Part shown: in pieces, positions 62,337 through 64,000 of the stretch
Layout of the letters: each line of letters starts with the position of its first letter
Numbering within the stretch: the first letter of the stretch is position 1
Assembly (NCBI RefSeq): GCF_029961185.1
Contig: NZ_JASBQQ010000002.1
Location: forward strand, 1-64,000
Direction of reading: 5' to 3'
Length of the DNA: 64,000 nucleotides
From: Albidovulum aestuarii
GTDB lineage: Bacteria > Pseudomonadota > Alphaproteobacteria > Rhodobacterales > Rhodobacteraceae
The notes under the pieces: generated by a model
What the model was told of the DNA's origin: nothing
The model's database searches: none
Seen by the model: the letters and a program-made list of their open reading frames with translations, nothing else
Position numbers and translations under genes: made by a program

Positions 62337-63332
62337 TCACCCATCGGTCAGCGCCGCAAGAAGCGCGCGGGCATTGCCTCCCGCGATCTTTTCCTTGTCG
62401 GCGTCGTCAAGGCGTGCCGGGGAAAGGGCGCGTTCATACGGGTTGTCGTAGAAGATCGGGTAGTCGGAGCCAAGGAAGATGCGGTCGGCCCCGTAAAGAC
62501 CGGCTGCCGCTTCCACAGCGCGGGGGCCGAGCGACGCGCAATCGTACCAGAGATTGCGAAGCCGGGTCGTCGGGAAAGGCGCGTCGGGATTGCGGTGGCG
62601 CGCGATCGCCTCCATCCGCTCATGGATGAATGGCAGGGTCCCGCCGAGATTGACAAGCTGGAAGCTGAGGCGGGGCCATATATCCTGAATATCGGACAGG
62701 ATCAGCGTCAGGACGTTCTGCGACACCTGAGATTGCAATGCCACCGCCGACGTGCGGTACTGCACGAAGTCGTCCGGGGGCGCGGGCGGTTCCTCGCCCG
62801 CCTTCAGGCCCGGGTGCAGCATGATGTGACAGCCTGTCTCGTTCGCGGCCGACAGGACGGGGGCGAGCGTCTTTGCCTCGGCGACCGAGTTGAAGTAGTT
62901 CGACGGCAGGATGATGCCCGGCAGGCGCAACTCGCGGCGAATGCGGCGCACCTCCTGCCCCGCCAGTTCCAGATCTGCCAGAGGCAGGCCCGCAAGGCCG
63001 AAGATGCGGCCACCGGTCGAGCGGTGCAATTCAGAGAGATGGGTATTGAAACCGGCAATGGCCGGTGCGACCTCATCGGCAGGCAATACGTCAAGTCCGA
63101 GCGCCCCGGGAAAGGTCAGCAAACGGTGGGTAAGCCCCTGACCGTCCATCTGCGCAAGGCCCACGGCAATGTCGAAATAGTCCGGCTTGAACGGAAACTC
63201 ACCATTCATCGCAACCATGCCCTGCGACCCGTCCGGTCGGTGGCGCAGATAGGGGCGTGCGGTCCGGGCGTGCAGCATGTCCTGAAGGCCGCCGCCGTAG
63301 AAATGGGCATGCATGTCGATGCGGTCTTTCAC
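62337..63332 (-). CDS. Amidohydrolase-family protein, ACMSD/decarboxylase-like
   Basis: The 331-residue TIM-barrel protein has DMHAH (H8, H10), MLHPG (H173) and LGSDYP (D290), matching the zinc ligands of aminocarboxymuconate-semialdehyde decarboxylase. The catalytic His of ACMSD (HGGG strand, H228 in the Pseudomonas enzyme) is asparagine here (VNLGG, N228). So it may be a hydrolase or a non-standard decarboxylase. The start is GTG at 63332 with AAGGAG upstream. It converges on the M29-like gene and is divergent from the Rieske oxygenase gene. Confidence 0.85.
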   Translation of the reverse strand: MKDRIDMHAHFYGGGLQDMLHARTARPYLRHRPDGSQGMVAMNGEFPFKPDYFDIAVGLAQMDGQGLTHRLLTFPGALGLDVLPADEVAPAIAGFNTHLSELHRSTGGRIFGLAGLPLADLELAGQEVRRIRRELRLPGIILPSNYFNSVAEAKTLAPVLSAANETGCHIMLHPGLKAGEEPPAPPDDFVQYRTSAVALQSQVSQNVLTLILSDIQDIWPRLSFQLVNLGGTLPFIHERMEAIARHRNPDAPFPTTRLRNLWYDCASLGPRAVEAAAGLYGADRIFLGSDYPIFYDNPYERALSPARLDDADKEKIAGGNARALLAALTDG

Positions 63333-63423
63333 CAGAAGCTCCTTGCTTGTGGGGCAACAACTTCAGTACCGATAAACCAGTTGCCGTGACGCGGTTCAAA
63401 CAAATCCATAGCGGGAGGATGCG

Positions 63424-64000
63424 ATGTTCTCAGGCGAATATCCACGAAATTGCTGGTATGTGGCTGGCCGGAGCGAGGATTTCGACCAGTCGCTGAAGCC
63501 GCTTCGGCTGTTTGACGAAGAGATCGTCTTTTACCGCAAGGCCGATGGCACAGCTGTCGCGCTGGAAGATGCCTGCCCGCATAGAAAACTGCCGCTCTCC
63601 AAGGGCAAGATCGAAAACGACAGGGTGGTCTGCGGCTATCATGGGCTGACCTTCGACGGCACCGGCACCTGCGTCGCCGCACCGACACAGGAAGGCGCGA
63701 TCCCGAAAAGGGCGCGGGTGACCAGCTATCCGCTGATCGAGAAATACGGCTTCGTCTGGATCTGGCCTGGAGATCGCGAAAAGGCGGATGCTTCGGACCT
63801 GATCGACATCCCGAACTACGACAATCCCAGCTGGGGCCTGACCCGGCGCGGCGCGCTCGACATCGCCTGCAACTACCTCTGGATAACGGATAATCTGCTG
63901 GACCCCAGCCATGTCGCCTGGGTTCACCTGACGTCTTTCGCCGGTGGCGGAACCGACAATGTTGCCCTTGAGATCACCGAAGGCGAGGATCGAGTCGTTG
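63424..64000 (+). CDS. Rieske non-heme iron oxygenase, VanA-like, cut by window end
   Basis: The visible 192 residues hold the Rieske ligands C51-x-H53 and C70-x2-H73 and the start of the catalytic domain with DNLLDPSHVAWVH (D160, H163, H168), the mononuclear iron site. The start YPRNCWYVAGRSEDF is typical of vanillate O-demethylase oxygenase subunits and similar enzymes that demethylate or hydroxylate aromatic acids and methylated N compounds. GGGAGG lies before the ATG at 63424. The reductase partner (VanB type) is not in the window. It is divergent from the amidohydrolase gene (91 bases apart). Confidence 0.9.
   Translation, partial: MFSGEYPRNCWYVAGRSEDFDQSLKPLRLFDEEIVFYRKADGTAVALEDACPHRKLPLSKGKIENDRVVCGYHGLTFDGTGTCVAAPTQEGAIPKRARVTSYPLIEKYGFVWIWPGDREKADASDLIDIPNYDNPSWGLTRRGALDIACNYLWITDNLLDPSHVAWVHLTSFAGGGTDNVALEITEGEDRVV

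Noticed and set aside
61929-63389. A 486-codon plus-strand frame
   Set aside because: It overlaps the M29-like gene in another frame and runs antisense to the amidohydrolase gene; no domain is visible.

Overview
The window is dense, GC-rich bacterial DNA. Its gene content (many TRAP and ABC importers, frc fructose genes, MocE-type Rieske ferredoxin, pyroglutamate-type TRAP locus, AcoR-like and GntR/LysR regulators) looks like an alphaproteobacterium of the Rhodobacterales/roseobacter type. This assignment is an inference from gene families; there is no rRNA gene here. I saw no tRNA, rRNA, CRISPR array, phage or intact insertion sequence. Almost everything is uptake and catabolism of small organic molecules, arranged as a series of self-contained loci, each with its own regulator.

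Layout: (A) 1-6357, a Liv-type ABC importer (livK-H-M-G-F order) ending in an Asp/Glu/hydantoin racemase and the first codons of one more gene, divergent from a FadR/FCD-type GntR regulator with an operator-like repeat array between them. (B) 6733-9308, an aldehyde dehydrogenase behind a GAF-Fis regulator that lacks an AAA+ domain. (C) 9766-15162, a giant LuxR-type ATPase regulator, a 41-residue DUF1127 protein and a cytoplasmic BisC-like molybdoenzyme. (D) 15471-22732, a 5-oxoproline locus: LysR, YcsI/D-glutamate-cyclase-like protein, TRAP importer, PxpB-PxpC-PxpA, mostly coupled by 4-base overlaps. (E) 23250-28874, a Pot-type polyamine-family importer plus SDR dehydrogenase and a divergent LuxR regulator. 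(F) 29189-32868, a SnoaL-fused flavin monooxygenase and an AcoR-like regulator with a degenerate AAA+ domain. (G) 33313-37704, frcRBCA fructose uptake.

(H) 38146-49360 starts with a good PHO-box match and holds two importers (an AfuABC/AepXWV-type system with a fused permease, and a PhnDCEE system) interleaved with an inositol-monophosphatase-family enzyme, two HAD-family proteins and a class II aldolase-family protein. It has no C-P lyase or phosphonatase genes, so it reads as a phosphate-starvation-controlled system for importing and dephosphorylating organophosphates.

(I) 49373-64000 is a catabolic island for an unknown small polar, probably methylated or N-containing compound: two polar-amino-acid-type ABC systems, GST, creatininase-family amidohydrolase, MATE exporter, a MocD-like membrane di-iron oxygenase with its MocE-like Rieske ferredoxin, a HutC-type GntR repressor, a LysR regulator, an M29/NicX-like protein, an ACMSD-like amidohydrolase and the start of a VanA-like Rieske oxygenase. 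An identical 14-base perfect palindrome (core GTATATAC, the published HutC-type half-site pattern) stands before the second ABC operon and before the MocDE operon, tying importer and oxygenase into one regulon. I regard this island as the best candidate for an undescribed pathway.
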